From Asaia bogorensis (GTDB lineage: Bacteria > Pseudomonadota > Alphaproteobacteria > Reyranellales > Reyranellaceae), in NCBI GenBank assembly GCA_945905835.1, contig CAMDQJ010000003.1, positions 1-64,000 on the forward strand: a stretch of 64,000 bases of DNA. Direction: 5' to 3'. Every line of letters starts with the position of its first letter. Within the stretch, counting starts at the first letter, position 1. The position numbers were made by a program, and so were the translations under genes. This document shows positions 43,121 to 51,804 of the stretch, piece by piece. The notes beneath the pieces are model-generated. The model saw only the letters and a program-made list of their open reading frames with translations. It did no database searches and was not told where the DNA came from.

Positions 43121-44026
43121 CTACCGCCCCGGGATGCGCAGGTCGAAGACCGATGAGCCGACGAAGTTCTGCGGGTCCGACGCCGCCTTGATCGAACGCG
43201 TGCGCTCGAGGTTGTCGACGCAGGTGCGTGTCGCCGCGGTAAGGTCGCGCCAGGTCGCGACCTGGTCGAAGCTCTGCAGCAGGCACTGGTCGTAGTAGGT
43301 GTAGAGGTCGGTCGCGCCGCAGCCGAAGCTGGTGCGATCGCGCGCCGCCGCTGTCATGATGATGCGGTTGGGCTTGCGCAGCTCACCGGTCATGAAGGTG
43401 CCGCTGTGGCAGGCGGAGATGATCACCACCGTCGGCGCGTTGCCGCAGCCGGCGGCCAGCGCCGATTCCATCGTCGACGGTTCGAAGAACTTGCGATCGG
43501 AGCGCAGGAAGAAGCCCTTGGGCTCGCCGTGGCTGGTGATGAAAGCGAGACAGGCATCGCCGCCCAGGCCGCGGATGGCGCCGCGCACATTACCCGAGGT
43601 CGCGAGCTGGCCGGGTGCGGCGCGCGCCGGATTGGACGAGAAGACCCGGATCGACTGCACGCCGCGCGCCGCGAGTTTTTCGCGGAACGACTCGACGCCA
43701 TTGTCGAAGGCCGGACTGTTGTTGTCGCCGGCGATCAGCACAGCGCGCCAGCGGTTGGCCGGGACGTTGTTGGCCGATGCCGGCCCGGCGGGCGCTGCGG
43801 CAGCCACAGCCGTAGCCGGCGTTGACGCGGGTGGCGGCAAGGCGCCCGAGGGTGCGCGCGATGCCGACGCGGGTGGCGGCAGCGCGCCGGAGGGCGGAGG
43901 AAGCGCGACAACCGGCGTGCGCTGTCCCGGCGCCTGGGCCGACGGTGGCGCCTTGTCGCTGCTCTTCGACGTACAGGCAGCCACGAGCAGAACCGCCGCA
44001 ACGGCGACGCCAACACGCAAAGACAT
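43121..44026 (-). CDS. Caspase-like/C13-type cysteine peptidase lipoprotein
   Basis: A 301-residue protein with a lipobox (VAVAAVLLVAAC), a Pro/Ala-rich low-complexity stalk of about 65 residues containing repeats of GALPPPAS, and a clan-CD-like domain. Catalytic His is in FITSHGEPKG and Cys in VVIISACHSGTFMTG, a legumain/caspase arrangement. It may be anchored at the outer membrane. Targets are unknown. It faces RidA convergently with 3 bp between stops. Confidence 0.75.
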   Translation of the reverse strand: MSLRVGVAVAAVLLVAACTSKSSDKAPPSAQAPGQRTPVVALPPPSGALPPPASASRAPSGALPPPASTPATAVAAAAPAGPASANNVPANRWRAVLIAGDNNSPAFDNGVESFREKLAARGVQSIRVFSSNPARAAPGQLATSGNVRGAIRGLGGDACLAFITSHGEPKGFFLRSDRKFFEPSTMESALAAGCGNAPTVVIISACHSGTFMTGELRKPNRIIMTAAARDRTSFGCGATDLYTYYDQCLLQSFDQVATWRDLTAATRTCVDNLERTRSIKAASDPQNFVGSSVFDLRIPGR

Positions 44027-44040
44027 GCTTTGCTCCTATC

Positions 44041-44688
44041 CTAGTCCCGGGCTTTGGCACCGACGGCGCGGAGGGCAGTCTCGGCGTATAATTTCGCCAT
44101 CTGTTCCTCACTCATCCGGCCACCCGGACCGTACCACATCGAAACATGGGTGCACTGGTCAAGTAGCGCCATCGCCTGCGCCTTGAGATCGCGCTTGCCG
44201 TCGATCTGCGGCGGATCGAACACTCCTTTTTCGACGCCCTGCGTCAGGATGGTCACAAGGATGTCGCGGATGGCGCGCCGGCTGCGGCGGATATCGGCCA
44301 CCAGCTCCGAATCGAGCCAGCCGATTTCGCGGTTGGCGACCAGCGCCTCGACGCGCATGCGACAATGGCGCACCACGTAGACGCGGACGAAGGCCGCGAG
44401 TTTGGCGCGCGGATCGTCGCCGGCGCCGGTAACCGCCTGCTGACACAGGCGCTCGAGTTCCGCCTGCGTCGAGGCGATGATGTCGTGCAGCAACTCGTCC
44501 TTGGACTTGAAGTGATTGTAGAGCGCCCCCTGGGTCAGCCCGCAGGCCTTCATGATGTCGCGCACCGTCACCACCGGATAGCCACGCTCGGCGAACTGCT
44601 TGAAGGCGGCTGCACGAATCGCCTCGACCGGTGCGGGCGGCTTGGCGGAGGAAGACGGCGCCGGACGAACGGCCTTGCGCTTGCTCAT
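44041..44688 (-). CDS. TetR/AcrR family transcriptional regulator
   Basis: A 215-residue repressor. The N-terminal HTH is AIRAAAFKQFAERGYPVVTV, RDIMKACGLTQGALYNHFKS; the rest is a helical ligand domain ending with a KLYAETALRAV helix. A 20-residue polar extension precedes the HTH. The start overlaps the upstream kinase stop by ATGA, so the two are translated together, and the kinase operon is its probable target. Confidence 0.88.
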   Translation of the reverse strand: MSKRKAVRPAPSSSAKPPAPVEAIRAAAFKQFAERGYPVVTVRDIMKACGLTQGALYNHFKSKDELLHDIIASTQAELERLCQQAVTGAGDDPRAKLAAFVRVYVVRHCRMRVEALVANREIGWLDSELVADIRRSRRAIRDILVTILTQGVEKGVFDPPQIDGKRDLKAQAMALLDQCTHVSMWYGPGGRMSEEQMAKLYAETALRAVGAKARD

Positions 44689-45734
44689 CGGGCAGCGCCG
44701 GCGGCAAGGCGCTCGACCAGGCTCCAGCCGAGATCGGCGGCAGGCTTCACCAGCTTGCCGGATTCGGCGGCGCGCATATTCGACGCCGTGCCGTCGAGCG
44801 AGCGGGCATAGACGCCCTGGCGGATGCACGACACGCGGAAGAGATTGTAGGCCATGTAGAAATTCCACAGCGCCGGATCGGGCACCGTGCGCTTCGAGAG
44901 ATCGCAATAGTAGGCCACCATCTCCTGCTGCGTCGGCAGGCCGAAGGAAGCGAGATCGTGGCCCTCGAGCCCGCCCCAATCCTTGGGCGTGCGCCACAGC
45001 ATGCAAAGGTAGGAGAGCTCGGCCAGCGGATCGCCAAGGGTAGAAATTTCCCAATCGATGATGCCGAGCACCCGGGGCTCGGTCGGATGGAAAACCATGT
45101 TGTCGAGGCGATAGTCGCCGTGGACCAGAACCGTCTCGTCGTTGGCCGGCAGATGCGCCGGCAGCCAGTCGAGCAGCCGGTCCATCGAATCGATCTTGTC
45201 GGTCTCCGAGGCCTTGTACTGCTTGCCCCAGCGCGAGATCTGGCGGGCGACGTAGCTGCCGGGCCGGCCGAAATCGGCCAGGCCCAGTGTCGCATAGTCG
45301 ACGGCGTGAAGCCGGGCGAGGGTCTCGAACTTGGCGCGGTAGATAGCGAGGCGTCCCTCTTTCGCGACCTCGGGCAGCAGCGGATCCCACAACACGCGGC
45401 CGTCGCAGTACTCCATGATGTAGAAGGCGGTGCCGACGACATCGTCGTCCTCGCACAGCGCATAGGCGCGCGGCGTCGGCACGTTGGTCTTGTTGAGGGC
45501 TGCGATGACGCGGAACTCGCGGTCGACGGCGTGCGCCGAGGGCAACAGTTTGCCGGGTGGCTTGCGCCGCAGCACGTAATGCCGGCCGGCCCCGTCGGTC
45601 AGGCGATAGGTCGGATTGGACTGGCCGCCCTTGAACTGCTCGGCGCGCACCGGCGGCACGAAGCCCTCGACGTGGGCCGACATGAAGCGGGCGAGCTTAC
45701 CCTCGTCGAAGCGGTGCTTCTCTTGCACCTCCAT
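44685..45734 (-). CDS. Aminoglycoside phosphotransferase-like (APH/ACAD10-type) kinase
   Basis: A 349-residue protein kinase-like fold protein. Evidence: FKGGQSNPTYRL and YVLRRKPPG (ATP lysine region) at the N-terminus, the catalytic HGDYRLDNMVFHP near 196 and the metal-binding IIDWEISTLGDPLAELSY. It resembles the bacterial relatives of the ACAD10/11 kinase domain, thought to phosphorylate hydroxyacyl-CoA, rather than antibiotic kinases. It is coupled to the TetR gene. The start is the ATG at 45734. Confidence 0.83.
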   Translation of the reverse strand: MEVQEKHRFDEGKLARFMSAHVEGFVPPVRAEQFKGGQSNPTYRLTDGAGRHYVLRRKPPGKLLPSAHAVDREFRVIAALNKTNVPTPRAYALCEDDDVVGTAFYIMEYCDGRVLWDPLLPEVAKEGRLAIYRAKFETLARLHAVDYATLGLADFGRPGSYVARQISRWGKQYKASETDKIDSMDRLLDWLPAHLPANDETVLVHGDYRLDNMVFHPTEPRVLGIIDWEISTLGDPLAELSYLCMLWRTPKDWGGLEGHDLASFGLPTQQEMVAYYCDLSKRTVPDPALWNFYMAYNLFRVSCIRQGVYARSLDGTASNMRAAESGKLVKPAADLGWSLVERLAAGAAR

Positions 45735-46179
45735 CGTACCGATGTAATCCGCCCCACGTCTCGCCACTGAACCCCCTGAACGCTCGTTTACATTGGCCCG
45801 GAGTTTGCTCGCCCGTTCATGGCGGTGCAATAACGACCATCAAGGTCTCGACGCTGCGACCTTCTCGGCGCTCGGCTCGGGCGCCTCAAGCCGCCCCGCC
45901 CGATGTGCTGGGCGAAGCCTCGTTGTTCTTTGCGGCGGCGCTGTTGCTGCCTGCGCTCTTTGTCGCGCCCATGGCCGCGCCGTGGTCGGCGCGCGTGCCG
46001 GTGGCTATTGCGCCGCCTGTTGGCGCTCTGTCTCGCCTTGATCGCAGTCCGGCTGCTGGTGCGGCTGTAAAATTTGGCGCTTGGGAAACAGTCGCAAATC
46101 GTGGTTATCTTGTCATATTACCGGTCCGGGGGTTCGGACCCAAGATCACGATGACGAACGCGATCACTGGGAGGCTTCG
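45735..46179. other. Region without a confident gene upstream of tctB
   Basis: About 445 bp. A frame around 45833-46195 encodes a hydrophobic stretch (ASLFFAAALLLPALFVAP), and a different frame has RRLLALCLALIAVRLLVRL and a stop. Together they resemble a two-helix membrane protein with a frameshift, but no family is recognised. The last 100 bp form the tctBA leader and contain a GGTCCG...CGGACC hairpin (46123-46140). Confidence 0.35.
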
Positions 46180-46629
46180 TTGCAACGATTCCTAAGCAAG
46201 GACTTCTTATCTGGGCTGTTGTTCATTGGCTTCGGGCTGATTGCCCTCTATTTCGGCCAGAAATTGGCGATCGGCACGACGGTTCGCATGGGACCGGGCT
46301 GGGTGCCGAACGCGCTGTCCTACATTTTGATCGGCCTCGGCTTGCTGATCTGCGTCGTCGATCTGGTGATGGGCAGCGAGCTGACCGAGATGCCGAAGTG
46401 GAAGCCGATCACCATGGTGACCATCGGCATCGTGTGCTTCGCCTATCTTTTCGAGACCGCCGGCCTCTTCCCCGCGCTGGTCGTGCTGATCCTCGTCGCC
46501 TCTCTCGGTGGCGAGGAATTCAAGCTGAAAGAAGTGATCGGCAACATCGCGATATTGACGTTCCTCTGCGTCATCGTGTTCAAGGTCGGTCTCAGTATGA
46601 ACATCTCCGTCATTCGCGGGATCTGGTGA
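46180..46629 (+). CDS. tctB: TctB-family small permease subunit
   Basis: A 149-residue inner-membrane protein with four hydrophobic helices (GLLFIGFGLIALYFG; SYILIGLGLLICVVDLV; MVTIGIVCFAYLFETAGLFPALVVLIL; the last near LTFLCVIVFKVG). RMGPGWVPNALS is the TctB signature. The start is a TTG at 46180 with GGGAGG at 5-nt spacing; the track ATG at 46081 has no such site. It precedes tctA by 1 bp. No substrate-binding tctC accompanies this pair. Confidence 0.87.
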   Translation: MQRFLSKDFLSGLLFIGFGLIALYFGQKLAIGTTVRMGPGWVPNALSYILIGLGLLICVVDLVMGSELTEMPKWKPITMVTIGIVCFAYLFETAGLFPALVVLILVASLGGEEFKLKEVIGNIAILTFLCVIVFKVGLSMNISVIRGIW

Positions 46630-46630
46630 G

Positions 46631-48136
46631 ATGGACGTTTTTCACAATCTAATTATCGGCATGGGCGTCGCGCTGACGTTTCAAAATCTGCTTTATGCCC
46701 TCATCGGCTGCATGGTCGGCACGCTGATCGGCGTGCTGCCGGGCATCGGACCGGTAGCGACCATCGCCATGCTGCTGCCGATCACCTTCCACCTGCCGCC
46801 GACCGCCTCGCTGATCATGCTCGCGGGCATCTACTACGGTGCGCAGTACGGCGGCTCGACCACGTCGATCCTGGTCAACCTGCCGGGCGAGGCGTCGTCG
46901 GTCGTGACCTGCCTCGACGGCTATCAGATGGCGCGCAGGGGTCGCGCCGGTGCCGCTCTGTCGATCTCGGCCATCGGCTCGTTCTTCGCCGGCACCATCG
47001 GCACCATCATCATCTTGCTGTTCGCCGAACCGCTGACGCTCATGGCGCAGAAATTCGGCCCCGCCGACTACTGCTCGTTGATGGCGCTCGGCCTTGTTGC
47101 CGCCGTCGTGCTGGCGAGCGGCTCGGTGCTGAAGGCGATCGCCATGGTGTTCCTCGGCCTGCTGTTCGGCCTGGTCGGCACCGACGTCAATACCGGCGCC
47201 CAGCGTTTCACTTTCAATGTACCCGAACTCAGCGACGGCATCGACTTCGCGCCGATCGCCATGGGCCTGTTCGGCATCGCCGAAATCGTCGTCAACCTCG
47301 AACGACATTTGACGCGAGGCGGAGCGATCAAGATCACGTCGCTTTGGCCGACGCGCGAGGAAGTCCGCCGGGCGATCCCGGCGGTGTTGCGCGGCACGAT
47401 GCTGGGATCGATCCTGGGTGTACTGCCCGGCGGCGGCCCGACACTCGGCGCCTTCTCGGCCTATACGCTGGAGAAGAAGATCTCCAAGACCCCCGAGCAG
47501 TTCGGCAAGGGCGCGGTCGAGGGCGTGGCGGCGCCGGAAGCGGCCAACAACGCCGCGGCCCAGACCTCGTTCATTCCCATGCTGACCCTGGGCATTCCAT
47601 CCAACGCCGTCATGGCGCTGATGGTCGGCGCCATGATCATCCAGGGCATCCAGCCCGGCCCCGAGGTCATGACCAAGAAGCCGGAGCTGTTCTGGGGCCT
47701 GATCGCCTCGATGTGGCTCGGCAACCTGATGCTGGTGGTCATCAACCTGCCGATGATCGGCATGTGGGTGAAGCTGCTGACGGTGCCCTACCGCTATCTG
47801 GCACCGGCGATCCTCCTGTTCTGCTGCATCGGCGCCTACAGCCTGCAGAACAGCACCTTCCACGTCCTGCAGGTCGCGGGCTTCGGTGTGCTCGGCTACA
47901 TCTTCGCCCGCCTCGGCGTCGAAGGTGCACCGTTCCTGCTGGGTGTCGTGCTCGGGCCGCAGATGGAAGAATATTTCCGGCGCGCCATGCTGCTGTCGCG
48001 CGGCGATCCGTACGTCTTCATCGAGCGGCCGATCAGCCTCGGCCTGCTGATCACGACCATATTCCTGCTCATCCTGATGGCCCTACCCAGCATCAAGAAG
48101 GCGCGCAAGGAAGCGTTCCAGGAAGAAAAGACCTGA
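46631..48136 (+). CDS. tctA: TctA-family large permease subunit
   Basis: A 501-residue membrane protein with about eleven helices and the conserved GCMVGTLIGVLPGIGPVATIAML near 25-48, a mid motif GSILGVLPGGGPTLGAF, and GAPFLLGVVLGPQMEEYFRRAML at the C-terminus. The two PG-rich reentrant motifs mark TctA. It moves carboxylates with proton or sodium coupling when fed by a TctC receptor. First in line with the lyase, cupin and CoA-transferase genes. Confidence 0.93.
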   Translation: MDVFHNLIIGMGVALTFQNLLYALIGCMVGTLIGVLPGIGPVATIAMLLPITFHLPPTASLIMLAGIYYGAQYGGSTTSILVNLPGEASSVVTCLDGYQMARRGRAGAALSISAIGSFFAGTIGTIIILLFAEPLTLMAQKFGPADYCSLMALGLVAAVVLASGSVLKAIAMVFLGLLFGLVGTDVNTGAQRFTFNVPELSDGIDFAPIAMGLFGIAEIVVNLERHLTRGGAIKITSLWPTREEVRRAIPAVLRGTMLGSILGVLPGGGPTLGAFSAYTLEKKISKTPEQFGKGAVEGVAAPEAANNAAAQTSFIPMLTLGIPSNAVMALMVGAMIIQGIQPGPEVMTKKPELFWGLIASMWLGNLMLVVINLPMIGMWVKLLTVPYRYLAPAILLFCCIGAYSLQNSTFHVLQVAGFGVLGYIFARLGVEGAPFLLGVVLGPQMEEYFRRAMLLSRGDPYVFIERPISLGLLITTIFLLILMALPSIKKARKEAFQEEKT

Positions 48137-48153
48137 TCCCGAGGAGACTGCCC

Positions 48154-49110
48154 ATGTCCGACCTCCCCAAGCGTGTCCTGATCGACGAGGAAGGCCCCCG
48201 CGAGGGCTTCCAGTCGGAGAAGAGGGCAATACCGGTGGCCGACAAGGTGCGGTTGATCGAGGCGCTGGCCGATACCGGCCTCGAACGCATCGCCTGCGTG
48301 TCCTACGTGAACCCCAAGCGCGTGCCGACCATGGCCGACGCCGAGGAAGTCGCGGCGGCGATCCGGCGCAAGCCAGGCATCCGCTACAGCGCCCTGTGGC
48401 TCAACCAGCAGGGCCTCGAACGGGCCCTGCGCGGGCCGCTGCACGTCGATGGCGGTGTGCGCGTCACCGCATCGGACACTTTTTCGCGCAAGAATATCGG
48501 CAAGTCGGTGCCCGACGCCATGATCGAGCAGCGCATGTCGCTCAAGACCTTCAAGGACCGCGGCATGCCGGTCGAATGGGGCATCATTCTCGGTGCCTTC
48601 GGCTGCAACTATGAGGGCGAGCTCTCGACCGAGCTGATCCTGCAGCGCGTACAATTGGCGCTCGACGAGGCCGAATTTGCCGGCTTCAAGCTCAAGGGCA
48701 TCAAGCTCACCGACGCCATGGGCTGGGCGACGCCGCAGTCGGTCGAGCGCCTGATCGGCGCCATCCGCAACAAGTGGCCCGACCTCGAGATCGGGCTCCA
48801 CCTGCACGATACGCGCGGCACCGGCATGGCTGCGGCCTATGCCGGCCTGCGCCTGGGCGTGAGCAAGTTCGACGCCTCGATCGCCGGCCTCGGCGGCTGC
48901 CCGTTCGCCGCCACCGATGGCGCGGCGGGCAATATCTGCACCGAGGACTTCGCCTTCATGTGCGAGGAGATGGGCGTCGATACCGGCCTCGACATCGACA
49001 AGCTGATCGAAGTCGCCAAGCTCGCCGAGGAAGTGGTCGGCCGGCCCCTGCCCGGCCATGTCATGCGCGGCGGTACGCTCAAGGCCGCGAAGCAAAAGGT
49101 GGCGGCATGA
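48154..49110 (+). CDS. Hydroxymethylglutaryl-CoA lyase-like protein
   Basis: A 318-residue TIM-barrel lyase of the DRE-family: RVLIDEEGPREGFQSEKR at the N-terminus (usual DxxxRDGxQ; here the Asp-Arg pair reads EGPREG), a late metal-binding GLHLHDTRGTGMA near 225 and the C-terminal GLGGCPFA near 262 that in HMG-CoA lyase carries the catalytic Cys. It should split a 3-hydroxy-3-methylacyl-CoA such as HMG-CoA or citramalyl-CoA. The CoA transferase two genes down could make its substrate. GAGGAG precedes the ATG at 48154. Confidence 0.85.
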   Translation: MSDLPKRVLIDEEGPREGFQSEKRAIPVADKVRLIEALADTGLERIACVSYVNPKRVPTMADAEEVAAAIRRKPGIRYSALWLNQQGLERALRGPLHVDGGVRVTASDTFSRKNIGKSVPDAMIEQRMSLKTFKDRGMPVEWGIILGAFGCNYEGELSTELILQRVQLALDEAEFAGFKLKGIKLTDAMGWATPQSVERLIGAIRNKWPDLEIGLHLHDTRGTGMAAAYAGLRLGVSKFDASIAGLGGCPFAATDGAAGNICTEDFAFMCEEMGVDTGLDIDKLIEVAKLAEEVVGRPLPGHVMRGGTLKAAKQKVAA

Positions 49111-49454
49111 ACGTCTCAGCCCTGATTCCCGATTCGACCTACGTCGACGTCGCCTCGGTACCGTGGACCAAAACGCGTTTTCCCGGCATCGACCAGAAGA
49201 TCCTGATGGAGGACAAGACCACCGGGATGGTCACAGTGCTGATGCGCTGGGCCAAAGGCACCAGGCTGCCGAAGCACGAGCATGTCGAGATCGAGCAGAC
49301 CTACGTTCTCGAAGGTTCGTTCTCCGACCACGACGGGACCTGCCGCGCCGGCCAGTATGTCTGGCGCCGCAAGGGCAGCCGGCACGACGCCTGGAGCGAC
49401 GAAGGCGCGCTGATGCTGGCCTTCTTCTTGAGGCCCAACACCTTCTTCGACTAA
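49107..49454 (+). CDS. Cupin-domain protein (ChrR-like)
   Basis: A 115-residue single cupin: WAKGTRLPKHEHVEIEQTYVLEG with metal histidines and Glu, then SFSDHDGTCRAGQYVWRRKGSRH. Overlaps the lyase stop as ATGA. Similar small cupins occur beside degradation enzymes as isomerases or sensors. No anti-sigma domain is present. Confidence 0.8.
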   Translation: MNVSALIPDSTYVDVASVPWTKTRFPGIDQKILMEDKTTGMVTVLMRWAKGTRLPKHEHVEIEQTYVLEGSFSDHDGTCRAGQYVWRRKGSRHDAWSDEGALMLAFFLRPNTFFD

Positions 49455-49484
49455 GCAAAAACAACAAGCGGGAGAGACGCGACC

Positions 49485-50669
49485 ATGGCGGGCGTTCTGG
49501 AGGGGATTCGCGTCCTCGATTTCGGCCGGTACATCGCCGGCCCCTTCTGCGGCACCATGCTGGGCGACCTCGGCGCCGAGGTGATCCGCATCGAGAAGCT
49601 CGAAGGCAGCGAGGATCGCTGGGTGACCCCCGTCGTCGAGGGCGGCGAAGGCTCGATGTTCCTCCAGATGGGCCGCAACAAGCTCGGCCTGACGCTCAAT
49701 CCGATGAAGCCGGCCGGCCGCGAGATCGTGAAGAAGCTGGTGGCAACGGCGGACGTGGTGATCGCCAACCTGCCCTACGGAGACCTGCAGAAAATGGGCA
49801 TAGACTACGACACCATCGCAGCCATCAACCCGCGCATCATTCTCGCCACCACCTCGACCTTCGGCTCGGAAGGCCCCTACGCCACACGCGTCGGCTTCGA
49901 CACGATCGGCCAAGCGATGTCCGGCGCCATGCACTTGTCCGGCAACGGCGAGGTGCCGACACGCATGAATGCGCCTTATGTCGATTTCGGCACCGCACTG
50001 CTCAACACCGTAGGCGTGCTGGCCGCGCTGATGGACCGCGCCAAGAGCGGCAAGGGTCAGAAGGTCGAGACGGCCCTGCTGCGCACCGCCGTCAACATCA
50101 CCAACAGCCATCTGATCGAGCAGGCCATGCTCAACCTCAACCGCGTGGCCACGCTCAATCGCGGCTTCACCGCCGGCCCATCCGACACGTTTAAGTGCAA
50201 GGACGGCTGGATCTACGCCATGACCATCGGCCAGCCGCTGTTCGTGCGCTGGTGCAAGCTGATGGGCGATGAGGGCTTGGCCAAGGACGCGCGCTTCAAC
50301 GACGACCTGGCGCGCGGCGACAACGGCGAGGCGCTGTCGGCGATCATGCAGAAATGGTGCGACAGCCGCTCCGTCGCCGAGGCGCTGGCCGCCCTGGAGG
50401 CCAATCGCATTCCCGCCGGGCCGGTCTACACGCCGCAGCAGACCCTCGACGACAAACACGTCCAGGAGGCCAAGTTCTTCCATCCAATGGACTATCCAGG
50501 CGCTGCCAAGCCGATACCGGTGCTGCAGGAGCCGGTGAAGCTGTCGCGCACGCCGCTCACCATCCGCCATCGGGCGCCGACGCTCGGCGAACATACCGAT
50601 CAGATCCTGCGGGAACTTGGTTACGAGCCCGCCGTTATTGCCCAGTTGAGGGCCGAACGGGTCGTTTAA
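49485..50669 (+). CDS. CaiB/BaiF family CoA transferase
   Basis: A 394-residue class III CoA transferase. The N-terminus reads LEGIRVLDFGRYIAGPFCGTMLGDLGAEVIRIE, the typical CoA-binding start. Next are NLPYGDLQKMGIDY, DTIGQAMSGAMHLSG and RNKLGLTLNPMK. The catalytic Asp is in MNAPYVDFGTALLNTVG. It would activate the transported carboxylate with CoA from succinyl-CoA or similar, feeding the lyase. Last gene of the tctBA-lyase-cupin unit, 30 bp after the cupin. Confidence 0.88.
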   Translation: MAGVLEGIRVLDFGRYIAGPFCGTMLGDLGAEVIRIEKLEGSEDRWVTPVVEGGEGSMFLQMGRNKLGLTLNPMKPAGREIVKKLVATADVVIANLPYGDLQKMGIDYDTIAAINPRIILATTSTFGSEGPYATRVGFDTIGQAMSGAMHLSGNGEVPTRMNAPYVDFGTALLNTVGVLAALMDRAKSGKGQKVETALLRTAVNITNSHLIEQAMLNLNRVATLNRGFTAGPSDTFKCKDGWIYAMTIGQPLFVRWCKLMGDEGLAKDARFNDDLARGDNGEALSAIMQKWCDSRSVAEALAALEANRIPAGPVYTPQQTLDDKHVQEAKFFHPMDYPGAAKPIPVLQEPVKLSRTPLTIRHRAPTLGEHTDQILRELGYEPAVIAQLRAERVV

Positions 50670-50735
50670 GCCTCTGAAATTCAAGGGTGATCCGGCGCCG
50701 CCTCAGGCCGTATAATGGCGATGGGGACAGACTTA

Positions 50736-51433
50736 ATGGGCAGGTTGTTGATTGCCGTCATCGTGATGGTGCTGGCCGGGCGGGCCGTAGCCGCCGCGGA
50801 CGACTTTCCCTACCCGCAGACCGTCACTTTTTCGGCGACACGCAATGGCGAGCAGATCGGCCTCCATACCCTCACCTTCGCCGGCAACAGCGCGCAACGG
50901 ATTGTCACGGTCTCAGTCGACATCGCCGTCAAGATCGCCGGCGTCACCGCCTATCGCTACACGCATCGCAGCAAGGAAATCTGGGCTGGCGACCAGCTCC
51001 AGTCGCTGGCCAAACCGACGACAATGGCACGCGCTACGTCCTGAAAGTCGAACGTGCCGGCGACGCGCTGGCCGTCGAGAACGAGGAGATCCTGCCGATC
51101 GTCCAGGCGGAGGCGTTCGACCAGGGTCTGCCGCAGCGGCAGGTCGTGAAGGAAGTCATCCCCGGCAACGTGATGCTGACATCGCACTGGAACACGCGCC
51201 AAGCCAGCCAGTCGGTGCTGCTCAACACGCAACATGGCGTTCGCTCCAATATCCAGGTGTCCAAGATCGGCCGCGAGAACGTGCGCACCAGCACGCGCGC
51301 CGTCGAGGCGACGCACTACCGCTACAGCGGCGACGTCAGGATGGACCAGTGGTTCGACGACAAGGGCCGCTGGGTGAAGGCGAGTTTCGCCGCTTCCGAC
51401 GGCTCGGTGATCGAGTACACTCTGCAGGAATGA
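50736..51433 (+). pseudogene. DUF6134-type exported protein, frameshifted
   Basis: The frame from the ATG at 50736 (MGRLLIAVIVMVLAGRAVAAA, a signal peptide) runs through FPYPQTVTFSATRNGEQIG to GDQLQSLAKP and then to a stop at 51044. The match continues one frame away as TDDNGTRYVLKVERAGDALA and ends YTLQE at 51433. An indel in CTGGCCAAACCGAC near 51010 explains it. DUF6134 proteins are periplasmic and of unknown function. It overlaps the next gene by ATGA. Confidence 0.65.
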
Positions 51434-51804
51434 GTCCTGCCGACCGCTTCGCCCTTCTGAACCAGCTCATCGCCGCCGATTCCGACCTCGTCCGGCGCGG
51501 ACGCTGGCTCGCTGTCGACTGCCGCGTCGATATCGGCGCCGAGCCGTTTTTCCTTTCCATACGCGAGGGCGCCCTCGCCGCCCTCGATCGCGGCCCCGGG
51601 CTGATGCGTTCCACCGCCTTTACCGTTCGCGGCAGCGACGAGGCGTGGACCGAGCACTGGAAGCCCGTACCCGCGCCGGGCTGGCACGACCTGTTCGCGC
51701 TCACCAAGCGCGGCGCCGCCTCGATGGACGGCGACCTGCGGCCGCTGCTGCAGAACCTGCAGTACTTCAAGGATCTGCTGGCATTGCCGCGCGGGGCGAG
51801 CTGA
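51430..51804 (+). CDS. Conserved hypothetical protein, SCP2-like size
   Basis: A 124-residue soluble protein from the ATG at 51430: FALLNQLIAADSDLVRRGRW, FFLSIREGALAAL, WTEHWKPVPAPGWHDLFAL and LRPLLQNLQYFKDLLALPR. I do not recognise a named family, although the alternating beta/helix pattern and size recall sterol-carrier-type domains. It overlaps the upstream DUF6134 stop (ATGA) and the downstream hydrolase start, so it is likely an accessory of that hydrolase. Confidence 0.6.
   Translation: MSPADRFALLNQLIAADSDLVRRGRWLAVDCRVDIGAEPFFLSIREGALAALDRGPGLMRSTAFTVRGSDEAWTEHWKPVPAPGWHDLFALTKRGAASMDGDLRPLLQNLQYFKDLLALPRGAS

Noticed and set aside
45833-46195. Hydrophobic ORF upstream of tctB
   Set aside because: Two frames would have to be joined to get a plausible membrane protein, with no family to support it; kept as an unassigned region only.
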